A DNA stretch of 64,000 bases from Serpula lacrymans var. lacrymans S7.9 (Eukaryota > Basidiomycota > Agaricomycetes > Boletales > Serpulaceae): contig NW_006763296.1 in NCBI RefSeq assembly GCF_000218685.1, positions 2,677,321 to 2,741,320 on the forward strand. The letters run 5' to 3'. Of the stretch, positions 11,063 to 21,539 are shown piece by piece. The notes beneath the pieces are model-generated. The model ran no database searches, was not told where the DNA came from, and saw only the letters and a program-made list of their open reading frames with translations. Every line of letters starts with the position of its first letter. The stretch's first letter is position 1. The translations under genes and the position numbers were made by a program.

Positions 11063-14000
11063 GCACGGACTCTCTGACCAGTAAGCACGGTTCAGAAAAT
11101 GTATTTGTAACTGATAAATCAAAACATGTTTCCCAAAACCTATGTGCCGAGAAATACGCTAAGCCACATTCAGCGGAATGGTTGGCTCGACGAATTAAAG
11201 ACCAGAAAGAAGACAGAGCCAAAGCATTGGTTCGGAACTGGGCCTCACCCCAGTGTTACCCACATATCACAATGGATACAATCAATTTGCTCAAGCAACA
11301 CGATGAAGATTACATTGTAGAACAGTTGAATGTGATCAAAGACTTCGCATCCCTTCCCCCATCTCATCAACGCAAACTCTCGCTACAATGCCAATTATCC
11401 ACCATCAACGATCACCAGACGCATGTCATACCAGTACTGATAGATTCGGGATGCACAGACTCCATCATTGACGAAGCCTTTGTTCGGCAACACAACATTT
11501 CCACGAAACCACTTCTGACTCGTGTTATTGTTTCAAATGCAGATGGAACCAAAAATTGCACTGGACCTCTGACAGAATATGTGACCCTTCATCTAACTGT
11601 GGCGGGCCGCACGGAATTAATGGACTTCCTGGTTACTGGACAGAGGGAGACCAGAATTTTATTAGGACACAATTGGCTACGATGCACGAATCCCAACATC
11701 AACTGGCAAACAAACACTATCACGTACCCTTCTGATGATACGGAGTATCACCCTGAAGACGGAGATAGAGTCATCGCTGTAGACCTACAGAGTAGGATTG
11801 ACAAAATTTTCGTTGAAAGCAACGTATCTCAGACCAAAAGCCAGCAGATTGCAGAAGAATCAGAACGAGCAAAATCAACACTCACGTTCAGAGACGTTGT
11901 TCCCCCGTTTTATCATCATTTTGAGCCAGTATTCACGAAAGCGTCATTTGACAAACTACCCCCACGACGGGTCTGGGACCACGCAATTGAACTTCTACTG
12001 GAAGCCAAAGGTCTAGACTGTAAAACGTATCCACTTAACCGCGATGAACAAATCCATCTTGACGAATTCTTAAAAGAAAACCTGGAGACAGGGAGGATTA
12101 GAGTGTCAAAATCCCCTTATGCATCCCCGTTTTTCTTTATCAAGAAAAAGGATGGATCTCTCAGACCGGTACAAGACTATCGGAAACTCAATGCCCTTAC
12201 AATCAAAAACCGATATACGTTACCCCTCATTTCAGAATTGATAAACCAACTCAAAGGTGCTAGATTCTTCACCAAGCTGGATGTCCGTTGGGGATATAAC
12301 AATGTTCGAATCAAAGAAGGAGATGAGCACAAAGCCGCCTTCAGAACTAACAGAGGACTGTTCGAACCTCTAGTTATGTTTTTTGGACTTATGAACTCCC
12401 CGGCCACCTTTCAAACAATGATGGACCGACTTCTCCGAGACCTGATCAATGAAGGATCTGTTATCGTATACCTTGATGATATCATGATATTCACTGATTC
12501 GTTAGAAGAACATAGGAAGATCGTATCCAAAGTTCTTCAGATACTCGCAGACAATCAGTTATATCTCAAACCAGAGAAATGCGAGTTCGAGAAGAAAGAG
12601 GTCAAATATCTAGGAATGATCATCTCTCATGATACAATTTGCATGGACCCGCTGAAGGTACAAGCAGTCGCAGAATGGCCGATACCACGCACAAAGAAGG
12701 AGTTACAGTCGTTCCTAGGATTTTCGAACTTTTACAGACAATTTATCAGAGACTATGGAAAAATTGCAAAACCGCTGACAATCCTCACCGGAAAAGTAGA
12801 CTGGGAATGGGCTGAAGACCAACAACAAGCATTCAACGTTCTCAAAAAGACAATCACCACCTTGCCCACACTCGCAATCCCTAATGATGAAAATCCGTTC
12901 AAAGTTGAATGTGACGCCTCCAACTACGCCACAGGTGCGGTACTATCCCAGCAGCAAGAAGGGAAATGGAGACCGGTCGCATTCCTGTCAAAGTCAATGA
13001 ACCCTGCAGAGAGAAGTTACGCTATCTGGGATAAAGAGATGCTAGTGGTAATGCATGCGTTGGAAGAATGGCGACATCTCCTCATGGGAGCTAAACACCA
13101 GTTCACCATATTCACCGACCATCAGAACCTCACCTACTTCCGAGACCCCCAGAAAGTAAACAGACGACAGGCTAGGTGGATGGACACACTAGCCAGATAC
13201 GATTTCAAATTAGAGCATGTAAAAGGCTCAGCAAACACGAAAGCGGACCTACTTAGTCAAAGAATAGACCATCTGAGAGGCGAGAGAGACAATGAAGGAC
13301 AGGTCCTTCTACCTCAGCTCACAGAAGCAAACATTCATACTATGGAGGACATATTAGAAGAACACTACCTGGACGAGCTGCTAGCTTCGCAGCACAAACT
13401 AGATGATTACGTTGTAAAGAAGTTGAGAGACGATCCAAAGATCCGGAAGAAACGAGATGGGATCATCTGGATAGGAAACGAGGAAGAAGACGAATTGACA
13501 TTAGGGTCATTCAAAAACAACATCTACGTACCCAAAGACCCAAAGTTAAGGGCACGCATTATCGAAGAAGAACATGACACCAGCCTCAGTGGACATCCCA
13601 GCGAAAGAAAGACATACAAAGGAGTAAACCGATCCTTCTGGTGGCCTAGCCTCAGGAGAGATATCAGGAGATATGTCGCAGGATGTGAGATATGTCAGAG
13701 AACAAAGTCGCATCGCCAGAAGCCACACGCTCCCCTCCATCCAAATCCGATCCCTGATCGTCCCTGGCAGATAATTACGACGGATCTTATCGGAGCATTA
13801 CCTGAGTCAAATGGATACGACGCTATCCAAGTTTTTGTTGACAGATTCTCGAAAATGGCTCACTTTGTACCAACACACGTCACTCTTGATTTGTTAGGCT
13901 ACACCAAACAACTGCGAGATTCAGTAATACGACTACACGGTATCCCGGAAAAAATCATATCAGATAGAGGACCTCAATTCATGTCGAACTTCACCAAGGA

Positions 14001-14973
14001 TTTCTATCAAACCCTTGGGATTGAACCCGGTCTATCAACAGGTTACCACCCCCAAACTGATGGGCAATTCAAACGAATCAATCAAGATCTGGAACACTAC
14101 CTGCGCACATTCATTAATCACCGACAAGACGACTGGGCTGATTGGCTAGCCATTGCCGAATTTACATACAACAATCACCTTCACTCCGCGACCAATCAGA
14201 CCCCCTTCTTCGTAAATTATGGTTCTCACCCTTGTAAAGGGACTGGTCAGAAGCCTTCCGGACGCTCGCAAGCTGCCGAAGACTTCGCAACTTCTATGAC
14301 AAAATTACATGAGCAGACCTGGCAATCACTGCTGCTCGCTAATCAAAATCTTAAGAAGTATTACAACCGAAAACGCACGGAAGCACGAGAGTATCAAAAG
14401 GGAGATAAGGTGTGGTTAGAAGGTACGCATATCTCCACCAATTGGTTGATGAAGAAACTAGATGACAAGTGATTCGGCCCATTCACGGTGAAAGCAAAAG
14501 TTGGCCCATCAGCCTATCTCCTTGATGTCCCTAGATCATGGAAGGTGATCCATCCCGTATTCAACAAAATACTATTATCACCGTATCACATGCCGGAATT
14601 TCCTAATCAACCTTGTACCTCGAAACCTCCGCTGATCCAAGTCGATGGCGCGGTCGAATACGAAGCCGAAGAAATCATCGTGTCACGACCTACTAAACTA
14701 AAAGGGGTCAAACTCAATTACTTCGTCCATTGGAAAGGATACCCGATCACGGAAAGGACGTGGGAACCTGATCATCACCTAAAGAATTCTCCCTCGCTGA
14801 TCGCCACCTTTCATCACAAACACCCTGCCGCCCCGCGCGTAATCGCCTCTGCCACCTTACAATTCCGCCCTTATGAAAATTTCACCACTACTACCGAAAA
14901 ACCCCACTTCTTCGACTGGATCACAAACCGCTTTACAGATTGCGGCGCTAAGATTCTTGGGACAAGAATATAA
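11002..14973 (+). pseudogene. Chromovirus pol: protease, RT, RNase H, integrase, chromodomain
   Basis: The pol frame opens at 11002, is -1 relative to gag and overlaps it by 61 nt, suggesting -1 frameshifting. It is open to TGA at 14470-14472, then continues in the same frame to 14973. Landmarks: protease DSGCTD (about 11442), RT catalytic YLDDIM (12469), RNase H, integrase HHCC zinc finger (about 13573-13700) and core Asp residues at 13783 (TTDLIG) and 13963 (SDRG). The residue 35 places after the second Asp, normally Glu, is Lys (GQFKRINQ, 14071). A chromodomain (EYEAEEIIVSRP...VHWKGYP...TWEP, about 14653-14820) follows the stop. The stop fits CGA to TGA. RT looks intact; integrase does not. 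Confidence 0.93.
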
Positions 14974-14986
14974 AAGGGGGGGGTAA
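14971..14986 (+). other. Polypurine tract of the chromovirus
   Basis: TAAAAGGGGGGGGGTAA-like purine run ends directly at the 3' LTR start (14987). It is the expected plus-strand primer site. Confidence 0.85.
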
Positions 14987-15683
14987 TGTAAGGACCATTT
15001 TATTATTTTCTTATCTTCGCTATGTCTTGGTTCTCGAACGCCTTTCCCATTACACCTTTGGCTCTAGGGCTAGAAGTGTCATTCGCCGTTTTACTTCTCA
15101 TAGCCCTCACAGGCTTTCTTAACCATCACTACCATTTTATATCACAGATCAGAGACTGGGTATCGCTCCCAGCTAGCCAGCACATGGAGTAGGGACTGGT
15201 AGTAGGCATCTCGCCAACCAGCTCCAAGCCCCAGTAGAGCCTGGACATACTAATAAACGCCTTGTTCAGGATCGTACCTTATCATGAGGATACAGTTCCT
15301 GAACACGCGTAACAAACCTCTATTATTAGTACAAACTCTCACCCGCTGATTAATCAAGTTAAAAGTCATATGATAGTTATTCTCTCTGTTTCTTATTGGC
15401 CGATTAATTCCTCAGACCACTTTTTGTTTATTCTCCTTTCGGTCTGAGGAACAAACAGTTCACTATATAAAGCCTTACCTATTCATGTATGGTTCCTTAG
15501 TTTTCTATTACTGAATTTACCCGCTTTACTCCTCAACGAAAAGCTTTGAAGCTTACCTCTCAAAGTCCTCTACTTGCTATATTTGCTAGCGTCTGTCGAC
15601 CTCAAGCTCATCGAACCTCTTACTCCCTGCAAGTGCAGAAGGAGACAGGTTTCGTTTTTGTTATAGTTTATTGTTGCCTCACA
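14987..15683 (+). repeat. 3' LTR of the chromovirus
   Basis: 697 bp, same length as the 5' copy, 8 transitions apart and no transversion or indel. Compared with the 5' LTR it keeps CpG at four sites where the 5' copy has TpG or CpA, and has lost one. Confidence 0.95.
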
Positions 15684-16205
15684 GATGGGTGCGGACAAAA
15701 ATGCGAATAGAATTTCCTTGAAATACCTGCAAAATCATTAGAAAAAATGAGTAAAACATAAAATACAAAGAACCTACTTTGATATAGTGTCATTGGCACG
15801 TTGAAAATGCTCACCAACATGTCTGACAGTGAGCCCAGTCACACTCATGTATAAAAGCATGGCGAGCTTCTCCTCCAAAGACACACTCTTCGAATCTGTA
15901 TGCCCTGCTTCTCTCAAAGTCCTAACCAGCTCATCAAATATCTCTCTCTTGACCCCAAGCTCACACCTAATTCATTCCGGATGCCCATCAATCAATTCTT
16001 GAATCCAGCCATGGCCAGAGAGTACCAATGTATGATAAGGGGTCTTGTCAAAGAGAGGCTCTGCGTAAAAAATAGCTGCTTGGGTCGCTGCGGTAATCAC
16101 AATGTCTTCTTCATCTTCATCTGCAATAGCTTCCTCGTCCGACAGTAGTTCTTCAAGGAGGTAGATGCCGACCTTGGCCTGTACGTCACTCAGTTCAGTC
16201 GACAT
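15684..16205 (-). pseudogene. 5' part of a PIF/Harbinger-type transposase, truncated
   Basis: Minus-strand exon 16205-15778 starts MSTELSDVQAKVG and carries an acidic stretch and the family signatures SGHGWIQELIDGHP and TGLTVRHVGEHFQRANDTIS. A clean 51-bp intron (15777-15727, GTAGGT...TTGCAG) then joins exon 15726-15684 (YFKEILFAFLSAPI). These are the N-terminal landmarks of HARBI1-like DDE transposases. The gene stops at the chromovirus LTR, before the catalytic DDE region, and a TGA at 15972-15974 (fits CGA to TGA) interrupts exon 1. The missing part is not on the far side of the element. Confidence 0.85.
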
Positions 16206-16485
16206 GGTACTTTGTAGATAGTAGATTGTTAACTAAATCAGTGCCGATAACCTGAAGTCATAGTTCAAGCTCCGATTTACCATCTGTGATTTTGAACATG
16301 ATATAATCTGCAAAATGATGCTACCGAACATGGCCTTACAAATGTTAAAGTCCAGCCGCTGCGGAGAGGTTCAGAATCAAAGTTCAGCTGACTTTCAAAG
16401 ATTTCTCATCACGTGCTTTCTTGCGATGTCAAGATGATCAATTGTCTCTATTCTCTAAGATACATTCTAAACCTCGAAACACTAG

Positions 16486-18482
16486 ATGGGGAGGAGCCTG
16501 TCCTTTCACTCACTACAGGCATTTGCGAATGTAAATGAAATGTCAGTACAACAGACCTTGGTCGCGAGTGTTGCTAACTTGACATACAGTGCTCACACGA
16601 CTACAATCCTTCGTCCGCCAGAAGGCCCGCAAGAACGCGCAAAGTTGCAAATTTAGGCCAGGCAAGTATGAAGTGTTCCTCTATTGGTTTCTGTACTCAT
16701 TTCTACTATCATACATCCTACAGATCTGCACTCCATCTTTCAATATACGTCAGGATACTGGTTGTGCAACGACAAAGAACATCGAGATGCTCGGTCCGTT
16801 ACTTTCAATGTCGCAGCGTTCTGCAAGCTAGCAGCTGAGGCTGTAGGCGCGGATGCCGTCACAGATATGGTCAAAATCAATGAATCCCTGAACAGGGTAT
16901 TCCTCCTTCGTTTCAACAATGGCTGCGAAGCTATTGCGCGTTTTCCTACGTCGCTTGCAGGGCCTTCCCACTTCACAACTGCAAGCGAGGTCGCCACGAT
17001 TGACTTCTTGCGCCGCCGACTGGGATTCCCAATACCAGCAGTCCTCGCATGGAACTCTCGTGCCGAGAGCACGGATGTTGGCGCCGAATTCATTTTAATG
17101 GAGAAAGCCTCTGGGTGCCTCCTTTCGGACGTTTTGGGTGATCTGCCCAGAGCTGAACGAGGCATGTTCGCTAAGACTCTGGGCGAGTGCGAGCGTCAGC
17201 TACTAGAGCTCAAATTTACCCACTACGGCAGCTTGTACTACAAGGATGATATTCCCGCTCCATTGCGTGCCCCCACATTACTCGAAGGGATCTCTCCAGA
17301 CGACGAGTTGAACTCCATATTCTGCATTGGGCCCATTGCACGCAGGGACTTTTGGGAGGCTGAACGCGGGAGCATGAATATAGATAGAGGCCCTTGTGAG
17401 TACTTCTTATTTACGCCTCCCATATCTGTTTCTGACAGGCTGTGCAAGGGCACACTGCAGAGGACTACATGACAGCCGTCGCGCGTAGAGAGCAAGATTG
17501 GATACATAGCTTCAGCACGTTGCATATCCTCGACGACCCGAACCGTATCCTCCCTGGCCAAGGCAGTCGCGACGACCATGTGGCATTGTTATCCGTCTTC
17601 ACCACGCTTGTCCCCATCCTCGTCCCATGTCTCCATGAACAAGCAAGACCCGTCATGTGGCACCCCGATCTGCATGCTTCGAATATCTTCGTCGAATACT
17701 CCGAAGAGCAGGGCACGATTTCTCCCACAATCCCACTTACGATTTCGTCAATCATTGATTGGCAGGGGACGTGGATTGGACCAGCATTTTTGCAGCTCCA
17801 GGTTCCGCCCCTGTATCGCATGGATGGTGTGCCACCCGGTCGCCAGCTACCTGTGCTTCCCGAAAACTTTGAGGAGCTTTGTGCCAGCGAAAAGGCAGAG
17901 GTGGAGGAGAGCCACAAGCGCCGTATTCACCACAAGTTGTTTGAACTTGCTGCGTTCCCGCTGCCAATATTCAATATGAAGGCTCGTCAAGAGCGGATTT
18001 ATCTCGAGGACCTTGCTCAAGTGACATGGAAATACGGTCTGATACCCTTTCGGTGTGTCGACTACGATGAATACTTTCCTATTAATAGCTGAGGTTTATC
18101 ACCAAGGATGGCGTTGTTTCATATTTACCAGCTTTGGGAAGACATTATTCCTGAAAGCACATGTCCCGTGGAATACTCTTCCGAGGAGTTGGATGACCTT
18201 GAAGCTCATCATACTATGTGGTTACGACATCGCGAAATGTTGGAAGATTTGGACCGAACATTCAATTTGGGCGAGTTTGGTTATATCAAGGGTGACCTTG
18301 ATCAGTTTGAGAAGGTTCGGTTAGCCGTAGAACAGAAGAAACTGGAGTATATTGAGTGTGGAAAGGATGATGAGGCAAAGAGAGTAAGAGCTCTTTTGTG
18401 GCCATACCGAGATACATTGCGAGACCACGACATCACTACACCGTTGGTTTTACCGTCTGAATCACAAGCTACTCGGCTGTAA
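16486..18482 (+). CDS. APH/aminoglycoside phosphotransferase-fold kinase, AIM9-like
   Basis: Five exons (16486-16530, 16590-16665, 16724-17395, 17449-18052, 18107-18482) join in phase to a 590-aa protein. The N-terminus is Arg/Ser-rich and acid-poor (MGRSLSFHSLQ... ARRPARTRK), like a mitochondrial presequence. The body is the fungal APH-fold family related to yeast Aim9: YTSGYWLCNDKEHRDAR, the ATP-loop region NRVFLLRFNNG, catalytic loop WHPDLHASNIFV and metal-binding IIDWQGT. Introns are 53-59 bp; the fourth exon begins at a CAAG acceptor that restores RGP-W. Substrate is unknown for this family. All motifs are intact, so it is probably active. A related broken copy lies at 31346-32176. Confidence 0.88.
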
Positions 18483-18504
18483 TTTTATTGACCTCCGTTC
18501 GAGA

Positions 18505-19390
18505 GAGGAGGGGGAACTTGATGAAATCCTTATATTTGCATCAGTATTCAAAGTTAGCTACTTCAAAGGTATATCGGCCTTGTTCCGCTTTTGAACATTT
18601 TATGAATGGCTCTTATAGGCACCGCTTTCCTCGCACAATCGTCCTAACTTGCCAAACAGATGGCCATATGACAGAGTTCATAAAGCTCGATCTCGAGATG
18701 ATCAGCGAGGAACACTATCACGAAGTACGCAAATTGCTCGACGGCATGTTGCTGAGTATGTTCCGTGGTCTGAAGGAGAAGTACTCAAAAGAAATCGAAG
18801 TGGTGGGCAAGTAGTTCCCCGCGGACGAGTTCAAGTGGAGAGAAGGCCCAGAGGGGACGCTTACACTAACACTCAAGGAAGCAGTAGGACTCCTGACCGA
18901 AGATGGTGTTGACAGAGAGATATTGGATGACATTAAGTTCGTTATCTAATATACCCCTCCAGGCTCTGATATTAACAGACGAAACTTATCAGCACCGAAA
19001 ACGAAAAGAGACTTAGGCGTATTGTGAAAACAAAATATGATACCGACTATTTCATTATTGACAAATTCCCGATGGCCCTTTGTCCATTTTACACCATGTC
19101 TGACCCTGAAGATCCTGTATTTTCCCACTCACCTCCTGTCTGTCAGAGCCTCTCTCCCTCGTATGACTTTTTCATGCGTGGTGAAGAGATTCTCTCTGGT
19201 GCGCAGCGTATACACGACCCTACTTTCCACGCAGAGCAGATGCGAGGCAAGGGGGTCAATCCCGAGAGTATGTCAGGCTACCTGGACGGATTCCGCATGG
19301 GGTGCCCAGCGAGTGCTGATGTTCTTGAAACTGAACAACATCCGTCGTGCATCGCTGTTCCCAAGGGACCCCAAGCGATTGGAGCCGTAA
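18505..19390 (+). pseudogene. Aspartyl-tRNA synthetase pseudogene (class II core)
   Basis: Starting 20 bp after the kinase, the sequence follows a cytoplasmic AspRS catalytic core in order: SVFKVSYFKG (18541), HMTEFIKLDLEM (about 18661), EFKWREGPEGTL (about 18825), STENEKRLRRIVKTKYDTDY (about 18980-19055), RGEEILSGAQRIHDP (about 19180), and the C-terminal NNIRRASLFPRDPKRLEP ending with TAA at 19390. Lesions: TAG at 18812-18814 (fits CAG to TAG), several frame shifts, an 11-residue insertion after VFS, and deletion near 19310 of the Gly-rich GLER motif 3 that binds ATP. The anticodon-binding domain is absent. A dead partial duplicate; the true gene must lie elsewhere. Confidence 0.85.
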
Positions 19391-20826
19391 GAATATTTGT
19401 TAATCAGACAATAGTCAAAATAGTTTTGGCAATGATTGAAGGTTAGAAGTACTTCAGGTAGCAGTTTGAGCGCTCGTTTTTCCTTTACTAACCCTTTAAG
19501 TTTTGCAATTCGGGTGATATGCAGTGCTGAAGCCATGGCGTATTGCTACGTTAAGCATAGTAGAGACTGTCGGTTTCGTAGTTTTCTTGTTTAGGTTCGA
19601 TGTTGTGGCTATTCCAAGAACTGGAAAGATTTCTGGTACCATCGACTTGTTGGTGACATCGCCTGTCATGTATGTTAAGTACAACTTGAAACATCGCCTT
19701 GCACATTGACAGCTTTTTCCCCCAGTGTATTTGGAACAAAAAATTAGCCACCCCACATTCTCACTTCTAGAGCACACAGAAACGCGATGGCCGAGTCAAA
19801 TTTAGTAGCCGTAAGCGAGTGAGTTGGGATTCATGGTTTGATCTTGACCTCGATTTGTACGGCATCGGTCTACTAGTAGCATCCAAGTCAACCCACCGCC
19901 ACCGCTGGCAACAATTGGCAACTTGTATATTGGCGCTCGAATGTTTTCACTATGGTAAGCATGGTAAGCCCTGTCCTGCAGAATGGTCTCGAGCTATGGC
20001 AAGGCAGCTGGCCATTCGAGTTTCAATTTAGTATCACGCAGAAATGATACAATTCCAATGTCGAAGGATCGCTGGCTGCAATCAGGGCGATGAACAACGA
20101 TGGTAAGAAACACGAGGACAATTTGCTCCCAGAGCGGTGTGTCGTACGTGCCAAGGAGATAACACGGATAGGTCGAATGGCTTAGTATTTGAAGGGACCT
20201 GCGAGGGGTGCGGGTCGACGAACTCGCTACGATAAGTCACGCTTGCATCTCACGTGTATCTTGTCTTCAAAACGAACTGCCTGAAAAACATTTCAAGAGG
20301 CCAAGAAGGCGTACAAAAGCTAAAAAAAACGCGCAAGTGAGATTTTGATATCCCATGTCTGTTACAACAAACTTGCTTATTGTGGACCACGACGTGGCGG
20401 GATACATTGTAAGTTCTGACAGCCAGCACCTTGGTTTACGCGTTGAAAGCACGACCAAGGGTATCGACGCTTTTGATTGATTCACCCCACCCCGATCGCT
20501 AGAATCCTCGAAAGAAAACATAATTTCTGTCAATGAAGAAGCCTACTTTTTGCATGGTTTTAATTACCATTTTGCATTTAGATATGCGTATTCTCCATCG
20601 TCTCTCAAGTTGTAGTTATAACGCCTTCATACGCACCGACACATCTTTGAATGTCGTGCGGAATGATGAGTATTTCAATTGGTTATCATCAGTCAGCGTT
20701 CGGAAGTTTCATACGGTATTCGTCCATTTATCATCGGCAATTATATGTGAGTTCCACGTTGTAGCTATACAGATCATCGTACTGAGCTAGAATAATGATA
20801 CAGCTAAATTTTCGCTAGCAAACATT
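19391..20826. other. Intergenic region, nothing supportable
   Basis: About 1.4 kb with only short frames that lack ATG starts, exon borders or known motifs. A tRNA-like start at 19793 does not fold into a tRNA. It separates the kinase/AspRS block from the divergent gene pair. Confidence 0.5.
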
Positions 20827-21350
20827 TCATTGCGAAAAACGACTTCCCAAAGCTTCTCTTGCCTCTTCTTCCGTCTCCCAGGAACTTTCGTTGTATGGAT
20901 TCAGTGATTGGCTTCTGCCACGGCCGACACCCATCCGCTGCTCGTCTGCTCGTGCTGCTCTCCTGCTGGATACATCGACGCCTTGTTTTGCATCGCCTAT
21001 CTCGCCGCGGATATCTGTGCCAGTTGTGGACTGCTGGATAGCACCATGGTCGGTGTCCGTTGTGTCTGCCAGTCCGCGCTGTGAAGCGGGTGAAAACGGA
21101 TTCTTCGATGATCCGTACCCGCCTGAGGAGGAAGCTATGGGTGAAGTTATTAGGTGTTATGTTTCACGGAAAAATGTGCTCACTGTCTCCTGGAGGGGGG
21201 TAGTTTTGTGTCGCCGCATCTCGTTCATTGTGGGGAAGAGCAGAGGTGTCCAGTGCTGGTGGGGGTGAGCAGAGGCTGGGATGAAGCTGGGTGCTTACAG
21301 TCGTTGACGAGGGAACCGTTCTGACCGTTGTTTCTGTACTCGTCGCTCAT
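20827..21350 (-). CDS. Small disordered basidiomycete protein, 143 aa
   Basis: Three exons on the minus strand (21350-21299, 21255-21184, 21134-20827) with introns of 43 and 49 bp, each GT-AG, join in phase: MSDEYRNNGQNGSLVND, then a short Pro-ending exon (NYPPPGD), then a Ser/Gly/Asp-rich tail with NPFSPASQRGLADTTDT and NPYNESSWETEEEAREALG. The protein is hydrophilic, without signal peptide, membrane segment or Cys. I do not recognise a family; the phase-perfect splicing and bias toward disordered composition support a real gene. It shares a 189-bp promoter region with the plus-strand gene at 21540. Confidence 0.75.
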
Positions 21351-21539
21351 GTTTTCTGTATGAGTGGGTGGGCTGGGGTGCTATATAGCAGAGGGGTGGT
21401 GACATCATAAGATGGCGCGAACACGTGACTGGTCTGTGCGCTGCTTACGTGTACGGCTGGTTTGTTGATCGTGTAATTTTGCAAAAAAGTTCCGCGTTCT
21501 TTCCAAGTCACACCGTTTCTCTTTTCGGCTCAGAACTGA
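21351..21539. promoter_or_regulatory. Short shared promoter of a divergent gene pair
   Basis: Only 189 bp separate the ATG of the minus-strand gene (21350) from the ATG of the plus-strand gene (21540). It contains CACGTGAC near 21423 and a TACGTGTA near 21447, E-box/CRE-like sites, and a TATATAGC near 21382 pointing to the minus gene. Co-regulation is an inference. Confidence 0.45.

Larger units (their letters stand above)
8247..15683 (+). mobile_element. Ty3/gypsy chromovirus, nearly full length, inactivated
   Basis: A 7437-bp LTR retrotransposon: 5' LTR 8247-8943, self-priming type PBS 8945-8955, an upstream ORF, gag with CCHC knuckle, pol in the order protease-reverse transcriptase-RNase H-integrase, a C-terminal chromodomain, polypurine tract and 3' LTR 14987-15683. 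This order plus the chromodomain places it among fungal chromoviruses of Metaviridae. The LTRs differ at 8 of 697 sites, all transitions. Four in-frame stops, one frameshift and a mutated integrase triad make it dead. The flanks (GATATT before, GATGGG after) show no target-site duplication. Confidence 0.95.

Noticed and set aside
19790..19860. tRNA-like start GCGATGGCCGAGT
   Set aside because: No acceptor pairing, anticodon arm or GGTTCGA B-box follows at the right distance.
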